From assembly GCF_041538045.1 (NCBI RefSeq), contig NZ_JBGOSE010000003.1:124001-188000 (forward strand): a stretch of DNA of 64,000 nt. Reading direction: 5' to 3'. The translations under genes were made by a program, and so were the position numbers. The DNA comes from Aliiglaciecola sp041538045 (GTDB lineage: Bacteria > Pseudomonadota > Gammaproteobacteria > Enterobacterales > Alteromonadaceae). Each line of letters begins with the position of its first letter. Position 1 is the first letter of the stretch. A model generated the notes under the pieces. That model did no database searches. It saw nothing but the letters and a program-made list of their open reading frames with translations, and had not been told where the DNA came from. Positions 17,837 to 25,621 of the stretch are shown piece by piece.

Positions 17837-17852
17837 AGGTACAAAAGATGCA
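17837..17852 (+). promoter_or_regulatory. Sigma54-like promoter of flgT
   Basis: The plus strand reads aGGTACA-AAAG-ATGCA with exact GG-N10-GC spacing. The match to TGGCACG-N4-TTGCW is partial. Confidence 0.4.
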
Positions 17853-17996
17853 TAATTAAGGGTACATAAACGCGTAGTGAAGCATAAAGATACTGCAAAT
17901 TGCCATGACTATTGAGAGTTCATAGTTTAGTAATGACTAAGCAAGGTATCACCTGCTAAGCGTTTTAATTTTAAGTTCTTATTGGATAATTTGTGA

Positions 17997-19175
17997 ATGA
18001 AATCAGCACATCGTCAACTTTTCTCTGTTAAGTTAATCACATTCTTTTGTGTATTATCCTCAGTACTATTCTCTGGTTTATCCTCGGCTGCCTGGTTCGA
18101 GTCTAGCGGCCAAGCGGCAATAAGAAACGGCAATATAGAGTTGGCGCGGCAAAATGCGACCCAAGATGCAATTAAACAAGTTTTGTTATTTGCTGGGGCA
18201 TCAGTTCACAGCGTACAAAAGATGGCAAACGGGGTTTTGCAAAATGATGACTTAACCATTCGCGCCAGCGGTGAAGTAAATAGTATTGAGCTCATAGATG
18301 AAGTGTTGAGGGACGGCTACCTTACTGTGTCTTTGCGGGCAGATATATTTGCCAATAAGAATGTATGTCAATCATCAGAATACCCTAAAAGCATTGTCAC
18401 TACTTGGCATCCCATCAACAATAGAGAGCAAGCAACTACCGGCAATATTTTTGAGATTGGTACTATTTTACCAGAAATACTGCAACAAAATTTCGAAGAC
18501 TTCGCGCAGCAGTCGAGCATTCAAACTATTCTACCTTTCTATTATGCTCAGCAGCCTATTACCTTGATAAATGATGCGATGACGTTGGCAAAGCAGTCAA
18601 ACGCTCAATATGTATTAACCGCCACGGTTAAAGACATCAGTGTAACTAACCCTAAAACACCTAAGTGGCAGCTATGGAGTAACGATTTACCATCTAGAAA
18701 CTTTAGTTACCAAGTCACCCTTTTAGACGGCTATACAGGCTCATTGATGTGGCAGAAATCCTATAACGCCGCCGCACCATGGGATTTTGATACTCACCAA
18801 AGTGTAGACATCAACAGCAACCAGTTGTGGCAAAGCCCGTTTGGAACAGCAGTATCAGCGGTTATGCAGGATATTGCCATCAATGTCGATGAAAAGCTCG
18901 CCTGTGCCCCTACCTACGGACGTATTATTCAAGTCAGTGGCGAACAACTCACTTTGGATGTTGGTAGCAATCAAGGCATCCTCAAAGGTGATGAGTTCAC
19001 ACTTTTTCAGTTACAACAGATACTTGATCCACAAGGAAAAACCTTTACTCAGTTCAACCTACACCCAACCCCAGTTAAAATTGTTAGTGTTTCCCCTGAC
19101 TCAGCAGTTGCGGTCTCAAAAGACGGAAGTTTATTAGCGAATATTCAAGCCAATGATTTTGTTTCAAAACTCTAA
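17997..19175 (+). CDS. flgT: Flagellar H-ring assembly protein FlgT
   Basis: FlgT is a periplasmic protein of the H ring, needed in Vibrio for stator ring (MotX/MotY) assembly in the sodium-driven motor. The 392 residues carry a signal peptide cleaved near AAWFESSGQA (about 32). An N-terminal domain follows with RNGNIELARQNATQDAIKQV. The middle domain has QYVLTATVKDISV, and a C-terminal SH3-like part is visible with GSNQGILKGDEFTLF. Its presence implies a Vibrio-like motor, though the coupling ion is inferred. Confidence 0.93.
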   Translation: MKSAHRQLFSVKLITFFCVLSSVLFSGLSSAAWFESSGQAAIRNGNIELARQNATQDAIKQVLLFAGASVHSVQKMANGVLQNDDLTIRASGEVNSIELIDEVLRDGYLTVSLRADIFANKNVCQSSEYPKSIVTTWHPINNREQATTGNIFEIGTILPEILQQNFEDFAQQSSIQTILPFYYAQQPITLINDAMTLAKQSNAQYVLTATVKDISVTNPKTPKWQLWSNDLPSRNFSYQVTLLDGYTGSLMWQKSYNAAAPWDFDTHQSVDINSNQLWQSPFGTAVSAVMQDIAINVDEKLACAPTYGRIIQVSGEQLTLDVGSNQGILKGDEFTLFQLQQILDPQGKTFTQFNLHPTPVKIVSVSPDSAVAVSKDGSLLANIQANDFVSKL

Positions 19176-19284
19176 GTTGTACTTGAGGTTGGATGTACGG
19201 CAATGAAAGGCTCGCGGTGAAATTAGAAAGGGTTATTTGATATTGCGTAAATCAATTTATCCTTAAAAACTGAAGCCTTCATAC

Positions 19285-19314
19285 TTGTTTTTACACAGGC
19301 TCTTTTAGTATAGT
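19285..19314 (+). promoter_or_regulatory. Promoter of tRNA-Arg
   Basis: TTGTTT and TATAGT are separated by 18 bp, followed by a GC-rich CTTGGCCCC stretch typical of stable-RNA discriminators. The tRNA starts 26 bp further on. Confidence 0.6.
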
Positions 19315-19340
19315 CTTGGCCCCTTTAAAATTTCACAAAT

Positions 19341-19417
19341 GTCTCCTTAGCTCAGCTGGATAGAGCGACCCCCTCCTAAGGGGTAGGCCAGAGGTTCGAA
19401 TCCTCTAGGAGACGCCA
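19341..19417 (+). tRNA. tRNA-Arg, anticodon CCU
   Basis: The 77-nt cloverleaf is complete. The acceptor stem GTCTCCT pairs with AGGAGAC and the D-arm has AGCTC...GAGC. The anticodon stem ACCCC/GGGGT encloses loop CTCCTAA with anticodon CCT, which reads AGG. The T-arm AGAGG-TTCGAAT-CCTCT follows, with a genome-encoded CCA. It has its own promoter and terminator. tRNA genes are common integration sites, but no integrase or direct repeat of its 3' end is seen nearby. Confidence 0.97.
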
Positions 19418-19447
19418 TAGAACTAGGACATTACAATTGTGGGCTTT

Positions 19448-19467
19448 AACCTTACTTGAAGGTTTTT
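19448..19467 (+). terminator. Terminator of tRNA-Arg
   Basis: AACCTT pairs with AAGGTT over a 5-nt loop and is followed by a T-rich tail, about 30 bp after the tRNA. Confidence 0.6.
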
Positions 19468-19488
19468 ATTGAAGCTTAAAAAGCGGGG

Positions 19489-19938
19489 TTAATCGACGAT
19501 AATTTGCGCTTGGCAGAACCAGAAATTAATAAGGTCTTTCATTAGTACCACCAAATCGAAGTAGTTGTTTGGTTTGGTTAAATACGCATTGCTGCCTAGA
19601 AAATAACACTCTTTGATGTCGATTTCTGAATCCGAAGTAGTAAATATTATCACTGGAATATGTTTGAGTTTCGGGTCTCGTTTAATCTCTTCCAAAGCCT
19701 CTCTTCCTGATTTACGAGGCATATTTAAATCTAGCAGTATCAAACTTGGTAAAACTTCAGCGCTGTTAAGTAAAGAAATAAGCTCTTCGCCATCTTGAGC
19801 GAACTTAATTTTTTCCATTGCCAGTTTATTTTCAGTTAGGGCATCACGGATCAATTCTTGATCATCTAAGTCATCTTCAGCGACTAGAATATGATTAACC
19901 GCCCGAAGATTTTTAGTAACTAAACTCATATCATTCAT
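19489..19938 (-). CDS. Stand-alone response regulator (receiver domain only)
   Basis: The 149 residues are a single CheY-like receiver without an output domain. It has an acidic pocket E21/D22/D23 (VAEDDLDDQEL), phospho-acceptor Asp70 in LILLDLNMPRKSG, Thr100/Thr101 and Lys122 in AYLTKPNN. The long segment before the phospho-acceptor resembles Rcp1-type regulators, which partner with phytochrome or hybrid kinases. No histidine kinase is encoded nearby, so its partner is unknown. It is convergent with the tRNA. Met1 and Met4 are both possible starts. Confidence 0.88.
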   Translation of the reverse strand: MNDMSLVTKNLRAVNHILVAEDDLDDQELIRDALTENKLAMEKIKFAQDGEELISLLNSAEVLPSLILLDLNMPRKSGREALEEIKRDPKLKHIPVIIFTTSDSEIDIKECYFLGSNAYLTKPNNYFDLVVLMKDLINFWFCQAQIIVD

Positions 19939-20122
19939 GATTGAAACCCGGTTCCTTGACTAAGGTCTTTATAATAGTTTTTCACCGTGAATATACCACA
20001 AGCTAGTGTTGGTTAATAACGATAAAACCCACCAGCATATAGAGGATATAAAAGACTGGGTTGTTAATAATTACCGACGTGAATCTAGCGCACCCTGTCC
20101 TTTTTTAAGGCAGTTGCATTTG

Positions 20123-20152
20123 CTAAGACACATACGCCCCAACTAAGACACA
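20123..20152. repeat. Direct repeat CTAAGACACA, two copies
   Basis: Identical 10-mers begin at 20123 and 20143, 20 bp apart, which puts them on the same DNA face. This could be an operator, but no factor can be named. Confidence 0.45.
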
Positions 20153-20211
20153 AAACTTGAAGATAGCCTTGCGACTCAGTTGAAGTAACAACTATAGATA
20201 GTAGTCTTAGA

Positions 20212-20247
20212 GCCTGTTTAAGCGCGTTACCACAACCTTAAACAGGC
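20212..20247. repeat. 11-bp perfect inverted repeat
   Basis: GCCTGTTTAAG (20212) and CTTAAACAGGC (20237) flank a 14-nt loop. No T-run follows on either strand, so a simple terminator is unlikely. Confidence 0.55.
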
Positions 20248-20334
20248 AAATTTAAACCTCAATAACAACCTGCGGAGTCTCGGTTAGCCACTTAATTTAA
20301 ACGTCATAATTGTTTAATGACCACTCCATCTAGG

Positions 20335-22167
20335 TTATTTATCTTCGTTAGATTTAGTGACTAATTCAGAATCCGTTTCCTTTGGAATGACTAAACTCAT
20401 TATTCGCCACCCAGCTTTGGGATCAACAGACTTTTTGTTAGTCAGCATTCGCAGTTTATTATGACTATCAAATGCACATAGCACTAACACATTCCCTTCA
20501 TATTCTTGTAAATAATCGTCCATTGAAAAACTCTCGGTTAATTGAGTGGTTTTAATTTTAGCCCCTTTTGCCACCCAACTTGCGAGCTTTCCATAGGTGA
20601 TCCCATCATCGAATAATCCCAGTTTTTTTGCGTAGGATTCAGATATTTGATGGCTAGGTCTTTGCTGTTGTTCATTATTGCTCAAACCTAAAACTGTACC
20701 TTTACCCAACTCATCTTCAAAATGAAATGTCACCATGGGATTGAGTTGGCGATAAGGTGACATCACCAGCACTCGACCAAATAGGGATAAATCTAATGTT
20801 CGTGATGCATGTTCTGACATTGGATTGCCGAAGTAAGTGGGAATGTTTTCCATTCTAGCGGAGCGGATGGCATCCCAGTTAGTGTCAGCCACACAAACAT
20901 TTATATCGTTGTCCATTAACTCTTTGGCAAACATCCGGCAAAACGCACCACCACCAAATATCAGATAACCATTTGGTTTAGGAGCACGAATTCCGAGCCA
21001 TTGAGCTACATGAACTGCAGTAAGACTTTGCACCACTACGGTAGAAATAATCACTAAAAAGACCAGGGGTACCAATATTTCTATTTGTGCATAATCAAGG
21101 GCTTCTAACTTCAATGAAAATAATGCAGATACTGCAGCTGCGACTATGCCCCTTGGTGCTACCCAACTCAAAAACGCTTGTTCTCGCCAGTTAAGGCCTG
21201 TTTTTAGGGACGAAACCATAACCGAAATGGGTCTGACGATAAACATAATCGCCAATAAAACAATAATTGCTCCCCAGCCGACATGTAACAGTGAATCCAA
21301 CTGAATTCGAGAGGCTAATAAAATGAATAAACCAGAGATCAATAATACACTTAAGGTTTCTTTAAACTCTAAAATGTCATCAACATCCACATCTCGCATA
21401 TTTGCCAGCCACATGCCCATAATTGTGACAGTAAGCAAGCCTGACTCATGAGCTATCATATTCGAACCGGCAAATGCGCCTAACATTAAGGTTAACACTG
21501 CGGTGTTGCGCAAATAATGAGGAATAATATTTCGTCGCAGGGCGAGGCCGAGTAAATACCCCATAATTGCGCCAACGCCCAAGCCGATACTCACTGTGAG
21601 ACTAAATGCCCACAAAGTGTGACTTAATGCATCTTGCGTAGAAATTATATATTCATAAACCAATACAGCTAACAATGCGCCTATAGGATCAATAATGATA
21701 CCTTCCCATCTAAGAATGTTAGCCAATTTGTTGCTTGGCCGCACGGTGCGAAGCATGGGGACAATTACCGTTGGCCCGGTCACCGTCACAATGGCACCAA
21801 ACAAAAAGGCCATTTCCCAAGACATATCTAACACAAGGTGAGTGATCACAGCGACTAAACACCAAGTCAAAATAGCCCCTGATGTACACAAATTACGAAC
21901 CATGGAACCATGACCACGTAAATCTTCAAAGCGAAGTGTTAAAGCCCCTTCGAACAGAATAATTGCGACAGAAAGTGACACTACGGGAAATAACAAGTCA
22001 CCAAATATTTGGTCAGCATTTATGATACCGGTCGCAGGACCAACAATAATACCCACGAGAAGAAGCGGTAAGATTGCAGGTAATTTTATGCGATAGGCAA
22101 AATATTGACAAAAGATGGATAATAATCCAACCAAAACTAATCCAGCAGTAATATCAATCAAATACAT
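20335..22167 (-). CDS. CPA1-type cation/proton antiporter with RCK-like C-terminal domain
   Basis: This is a likely Na+ or K+/H+ exchanger of the inner membrane. The 610 residues have about a dozen hydrophobic segments (about 1-395). Family segments include GPATGIINAD, SLSVAIILFEGALTLRF, TVTGPTVIVPMLRTVRP, RWEGIIIDPIGAL and WVAPRGIVAAAVSALF, which is typical of NhaP/CPA1. The C-terminal third (about 400-600) is soluble. It begins with a TrkA-N-like Rossmann fold (GYLIFGGGAFCRMFA) whose third glycine is Cys, while the acidic residue after strand two (VADTN) is kept. AAGGA abuts the ATG with no spacer, so the ribosome site is odd. The ion transported cannot be read from sequence. Confidence 0.88.
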   Translation of the reverse strand: MYLIDITAGLVLVGLLSIFCQYFAYRIKLPAILPLLLVGIIVGPATGIINADQIFGDLLFPVVSLSVAIILFEGALTLRFEDLRGHGSMVRNLCTSGAILTWCLVAVITHLVLDMSWEMAFLFGAIVTVTGPTVIVPMLRTVRPSNKLANILRWEGIIIDPIGALLAVLVYEYIISTQDALSHTLWAFSLTVSIGLGVGAIMGYLLGLALRRNIIPHYLRNTAVLTLMLGAFAGSNMIAHESGLLTVTIMGMWLANMRDVDVDDILEFKETLSVLLISGLFILLASRIQLDSLLHVGWGAIIVLLAIMFIVRPISVMVSSLKTGLNWREQAFLSWVAPRGIVAAAVSALFSLKLEALDYAQIEILVPLVFLVIISTVVVQSLTAVHVAQWLGIRAPKPNGYLIFGGGAFCRMFAKELMDNDINVCVADTNWDAIRSARMENIPTYFGNPMSEHASRTLDLSLFGRVLVMSPYRQLNPMVTFHFEDELGKGTVLGLSNNEQQQRPSHQISESYAKKLGLFDDGITYGKLASWVAKGAKIKTTQLTESFSMDDYLQEYEGNVLVLCAFDSHNKLRMLTNKKSVDPKAGWRIMSLVIPKETDSELVTKSNEDK

Positions 22168-22582
22168 TCCTTAATTTGTTAGTTACAGTTTTCAATAGTT
22201 TTCGCTACTGCATGAAAAAGCAGTATTGAGTAATTGAATCATAAATGGAGACTAAACCCTGTTTTACATTATTCAACAGCTTTCACATAGGCAGTAATTC
22301 ACTTTTATACAGGTTACTAAGCTTCGATACAATCAAACTTGTCGGCATTTTAGTTACGTCAACTCAGGTAAAAAAGTTTACACACATCCGTGAATTCTAA
22401 TTACAAATTACCTTGCAAAACTTGACGGCTAAGTACATTGGAAAAACACCTCATTTAAAATAACCTTTTTAATCTGCTCTTTTAAACTATGAGCAAATTG
22501 CGGTACCTCCCCCCTTTAAAGGGATCAAAAAAGGGAGCTGGTTAAGCTCCCTTTCTAATTGAAAGTTTAATCGTAAACTCTG
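22168..22582. other. 415-bp intergenic region
   Basis: It holds the aminopeptidase terminator and a small TACTGC/GCAGTA hairpin near the antiporter start. A 51-codon plus-strand frame at 22245-22400 has no ribosome site and was not called. Confidence 0.6.
22527..22554 (-). terminator. Rho-independent terminator of the M1 aminopeptidase gene
   Basis: On the minus strand a perfect 10-bp stem AAAGGGAGCT/AGCTCCCTTT with a 5-nt loop runs into a six-T run. Confidence 0.9.
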
Positions 22583-24466
22583 TTATTCCACAAACTTTTC
22601 GTTAACATGTACGGTAAGTGGATGATAACCAGGTTTCGCCTCGTCAAAAGCACGTTTTGCAAAAGCTTTACCTTCTGGTGTTTTCGCCAACTCTTTGTAA
22701 AGTGGTTTCACTAATTTATTACGACCTATTCCAACCAAGTAACTATAGAGTCTGTCGTAAGCAGGTTTATATTCATTTTTTACCGCGATTAATAACCAGC
22801 TATGAGCAATTTCATTGTTCTTACTGGCTGTGAGTTGAAACGCAGTGTCCAGCTCATCTAATTGTTTTTCACTTAGATCATCTGGCATATTGTTTAAGAA
22901 ATACAACCATTGATGGACAGTCCAACCTTGGGTATCCACCTGCTCTGCTGTTACACTTCCTGCTAACCAAGCATTGCGAGCGTTATCAACCTTACTAAAT
23001 GCATCTGATTCAGGTACAGGTGCGCCATCAGGAATTCCAGGTTCGAAAATCCATTGATGAACCCTTTCTTTGTCTAGTACATCTGCATAGGTCGTCAATA
23101 ACGTTTTATCAAGGTAGCTAATAAATTGATCAGTTGTGATGCTTTTGAAGGCAAAATGGTTGAAATACTCAAGTAGAAATTGATCAAAGTTATCACGACC
23201 TATTTTTTGCTCTATCTCACGAAGAAATAATGCGCCCTTTTCATACGGGATATTTGAAAATACATCGTCGGGATTACGTCCACGCAAATCAATCGCCAAA
23301 ATTTCATCGTTATCGGGTAACGAGGCAATATCAGCTTGTAAATCTTGGTATCCCAATACCGCTTCCATATTGTAGCGGTCAGTGCCGTAGATCATTTCCA
23401 TAATGCGATAGGTTAAATAGGTAGTGAAACCTTCATTTAACCACAGGTCACGCCAAGTAGCGTTTGTCACTGTGTTACCAGACCAACTGTGAGCCAATTC
23501 ATGGGCAATCAGTGAAACTAAACTCTTGTCTCCAGCAATAACCGTTGGAGTTATGAATGAAAGGCGCGGATTTTCCATTCCACCAAATGGAAATGATGGT
23601 GGTAAAATCAATAAGTCATAACGATCCCAACTGTACGGACCATAAGTCTTCTCTGTTGCTTCTAACATACTTTCAGTATCTTCAAACTCTTTGGCGGCCG
23701 CATCCAGAATAGATGGCTCAGCGTAAACTCCAGTACGTTCCCCCATAGCCTTAAAGTGCAGATCACCAATGGCCAACGCTATCAAATAAGAAGGAATGGG
23801 TTGAGGCATATTAAATTCATATACACCATCACGCTCAGTGTCTGGGTCATTGGCAGCACTCATCACCGCAAGTAGCTCTTTAGGGGTACGAATGGTTGCG
23901 GTATAAGTCACTCTCACCTGTGGTGAATCTTGCAGTGGAATAAAGCTACGAGCATGCACAGCTTGGGCTTGGGTGAACAAAAACGGATATTGTTTACCGG
24001 CTGTTTGTTCTGGTGTTAACCACTGCGCGCCAGAGGCATCTTCTGCAGTGTGATAACGAATAGTTACCTGATTGCCTTGTGCTGGCAAGCTAATATACAA
24101 AGCGGACCCTAAGTTTGCATCTTCTTCTTGCAGTTCAAAATCAACTGGCGTATTGCCTGCCGTCACCTCTAAAATGCTTAAACCGCGGGTATCCAAAATC
24201 AAGGTTTTCCCTTGCTCATCGATTTTTTGATAGGTCAGGGTTGCCGTACCAATTAGCTGATGTTTGTCAAAGTCAGCGGTTAGGTCTAAATCGATATGTG
24301 ACACTTTCACAACGTCGGGATTAGCAAAAGAATGATAATCTTTAGCATTGTCTATTTGCGTTTGTTTTGGTGTTTGTTGTACTTTGGTTTCAGAAGGTTG
24401 TTCTGGGTTAGAACAGGCCAGCAATGTGGTTAGCCATAAAAACGCAAGATAGCGAATACTTATCAT
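22583..24466 (-). CDS. M1-family zinc aminopeptidase lipoprotein (LTA4H-like)
   Basis: This is a metallopeptidase removing N-terminal residues from peptides, anchored as a lipoprotein. The 627 residues start with a lipoprotein signal ending LLAC (Cys18). An N-terminal beta domain is followed by the substrate motif FGGMENPRLSF (near 294-304). The zinc site is HELAH (322-326) with the third ligand Glu345 in LWLNEGFTTYL. The C-terminal helical domain resembles leukotriene A4 hydrolase-type M1 enzymes. It is monocistronic, with its own terminator, and divergent from smrA. The final location (inner or outer membrane leaflet) is inferred from the lipobox only. Confidence 0.93.
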   Translation of the reverse strand: MISIRYLAFLWLTTLLACSNPEQPSETKVQQTPKQTQIDNAKDYHSFANPDVVKVSHIDLDLTADFDKHQLIGTATLTYQKIDEQGKTLILDTRGLSILEVTAGNTPVDFELQEEDANLGSALYISLPAQGNQVTIRYHTAEDASGAQWLTPEQTAGKQYPFLFTQAQAVHARSFIPLQDSPQVRVTYTATIRTPKELLAVMSAANDPDTERDGVYEFNMPQPIPSYLIALAIGDLHFKAMGERTGVYAEPSILDAAAKEFEDTESMLEATEKTYGPYSWDRYDLLILPPSFPFGGMENPRLSFITPTVIAGDKSLVSLIAHELAHSWSGNTVTNATWRDLWLNEGFTTYLTYRIMEMIYGTDRYNMEAVLGYQDLQADIASLPDNDEILAIDLRGRNPDDVFSNIPYEKGALFLREIEQKIGRDNFDQFLLEYFNHFAFKSITTDQFISYLDKTLLTTYADVLDKERVHQWIFEPGIPDGAPVPESDAFSKVDNARNAWLAGSVTAEQVDTQGWTVHQWLYFLNNMPDDLSEKQLDELDTAFQLTASKNNEIAHSWLLIAVKNEYKPAYDRLYSYLVGIGRNKLVKPLYKELAKTPEGKAFAKRAFDEAKPGYHPLTVHVNEKFVE

Positions 24467-24582
24467 ATATTTTCCTAGTGAAATTTTTCGCTAATTGTGA
24501 CATAAAACGAGTTAGAACCGAAATCAAAGGCCGCAAATTATCTGCAGGTTAACTAAACGCATATTTTTCAAAAGGGGTTGAG

Positions 24583-25167
24583 ATGTCTAGACAAAATAAC
24601 GAAGAAATTTCGACGTTTATGGATGCTATGCAAGATGTCAAACCACTGCCTAAGCAAGATAAAGTCGTATCCTTAAAAGCAAAGCCAACCCTCGCTCAAA
24701 GCTTGAAACGCGAGGCATTGCAACGAGATTTAAATTTAGCCCAGAATTATTTAAGCACCGAGCACGTAGAGCCTCTGGATCCCTATGATCACCTTGTTTA
24801 CAAAAAGCCTGGTGTGCAGGAAGGTGTATTCAAAAATTTACGTTTGGGAAAATATAAAATCGATTCGGTGCTGAATTTACAGCAGTACAAATTTGAACAA
24901 GCGCGACAAACATTGTTTGAGAGCATCATCCAATCTCAGCAAAAAGGAATTCGAACATTATTGATTAAACACGGAATAGGCTTGAACAGCCAACCGTTTC
25001 CAGCGTTTTTAAAAAGTTACGTGTATAAGTGGTTGCAACAAATGCCACAGGTTTTAGCATTCCATACCGCGCAAAAATACCATGGCGGTTCAGCATCCGT
25101 GTATGTGCTCCTGAAAAAGAGTGAAACAGACAAAGTTACTAATCGAGAATTACATCGTAAAAAATAA
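24583..25167 (+). CDS. smrA: Smr-domain protein SmrA
   Basis: This is a small MutS-related (Smr) domain protein of the SmrA/YdaL type, thought to nick nucleic acids. The 194 residues have a charged N-terminal region with the conserved YLSTEHVEPLDPYDHLVYKKPGVQ. The Smr domain (about 95-185) has VLNLQQYKFEQARQTL, RTLLIKHGIGL and QKYHGGSASVYVLLKK. The DLH motif of canonical Smr domains reads NLQ here, as is usual in SmrA rather than SmrB. A good AAGGGG ribosome site supports the start. Activity in vivo is poorly defined for the family. Confidence 0.88.
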   Translation: MSRQNNEEISTFMDAMQDVKPLPKQDKVVSLKAKPTLAQSLKREALQRDLNLAQNYLSTEHVEPLDPYDHLVYKKPGVQEGVFKNLRLGKYKIDSVLNLQQYKFEQARQTLFESIIQSQQKGIRTLLIKHGIGLNSQPFPAFLKSYVYKWLQQMPQVLAFHTAQKYHGGSASVYVLLKKSETDKVTNRELHRKK

Positions 25168-25226
25168 CAAGATTGTCGCGCCAAAATTTTGTGCAAACGC
25201 CCTTACAAAAGGCTTTTGTATAAATT

Positions 25227-25361
25227 TTAGATTTGTGAATGTTTAATTTCAGCAGAAATAGTTTGTGAACTTGCGGGGGTGCTTACTACAGCTAAAACTA
25301 CAAGGAAAAGTACGGTGGCAAAAACACCAGTTAAACCAAACCCTTTTGACGAACGATTCAT
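25227..25361 (-). CDS. Putative 44-residue small membrane or secreted protein
   Basis: I do not recognise this gene. The frame begins MNRSSKGFGLTGVF and has one hydrophobic segment (about 9-29: short basic head, then LTGVFATVLFLVVLAVV). A 15-residue polar tail follows and ends KHSQI. It looks like either a single-pass small membrane protein or a signal peptide with a short mature part. AGAG lies about 7 nt upstream of the ATG. It sits alone between smrA and the purL terminator, on the minus strand, convergent with smrA. No homologue can be named. Confidence 0.45.
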   Translation of the reverse strand: MNRSSKGFGLTGVFATVLFLVVLAVVSTPASSQTISAEIKHSQI

Positions 25362-25546
25362 TTTATTTCTCTTATTATTATTTTAATAATTGTAATTGTT
25401 GTCGGTAAGTTTATGTAAAGTCCATTTGGTAAAAAGATCATCTCTGATAACTATACCTAGAATAGACTTTAGTCTAAACCCGTTTTTTCTAATTGACAAG
25501 GGTTTATTTAATTAAATCAAGGATCTAACGAACCATCATCATAAAC

Positions 25547-25578
25547 AAAAAAAGCGCCCAAAAAATTAGGCGCTTTTA
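25547..25578. terminator. Bidirectional terminator 3' of purL
   Basis: AGCGCC pairs with GGCGCT over a 10-nt loop, flanked by a run of seven A residues and a T-rich run. The minus strand ends in TTTTTTT, which suits purL. Confidence 0.85.
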
Positions 25579-25621
25579 TTTTCAACTTTTTAAGATTATT
25601 TATCAGCCAGCTTTTGGGTAA

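Larger units (their letters stand above)
17606..17996. other. 390-bp flgP/flgT divergent intergenic region
   Basis: All frames are broken by stops and no remnant of flgO is visible. It holds two facing sigma54-like elements, one for flgP and one for flgT. A short inverted repeat GCAaGGT/ACCtGC lies near 17945. Confidence 0.6.
19939..20334. other. 395-bp intergenic region with repeats
   Basis: No open frame with a ribosome site was found. It contains a 10-bp direct repeat at two-turn spacing and an 11-bp inverted repeat, both listed separately. Confidence 0.6.

Noticed and set aside
17606..17996. Decayed flgO between flgP and flgT
   Set aside because: Both strands are dense in stops and I could not see residues typical of FlgO, so a pseudogene call is not supported.
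19341..19417. tRNA-Arg as the attachment site of an integrated element
   Set aside because: No integrase gene and no repeat of the tRNA 3' end was seen in the flanks, and the neighbours look like ordinary chromosomal genes.
22245..22400. 51-codon plus-strand frame in the antiporter/aminopeptidase gap
   Set aside because: No ribosome site, no recognisable composition or domain, and AT-rich intergenic context. It is probably chance.
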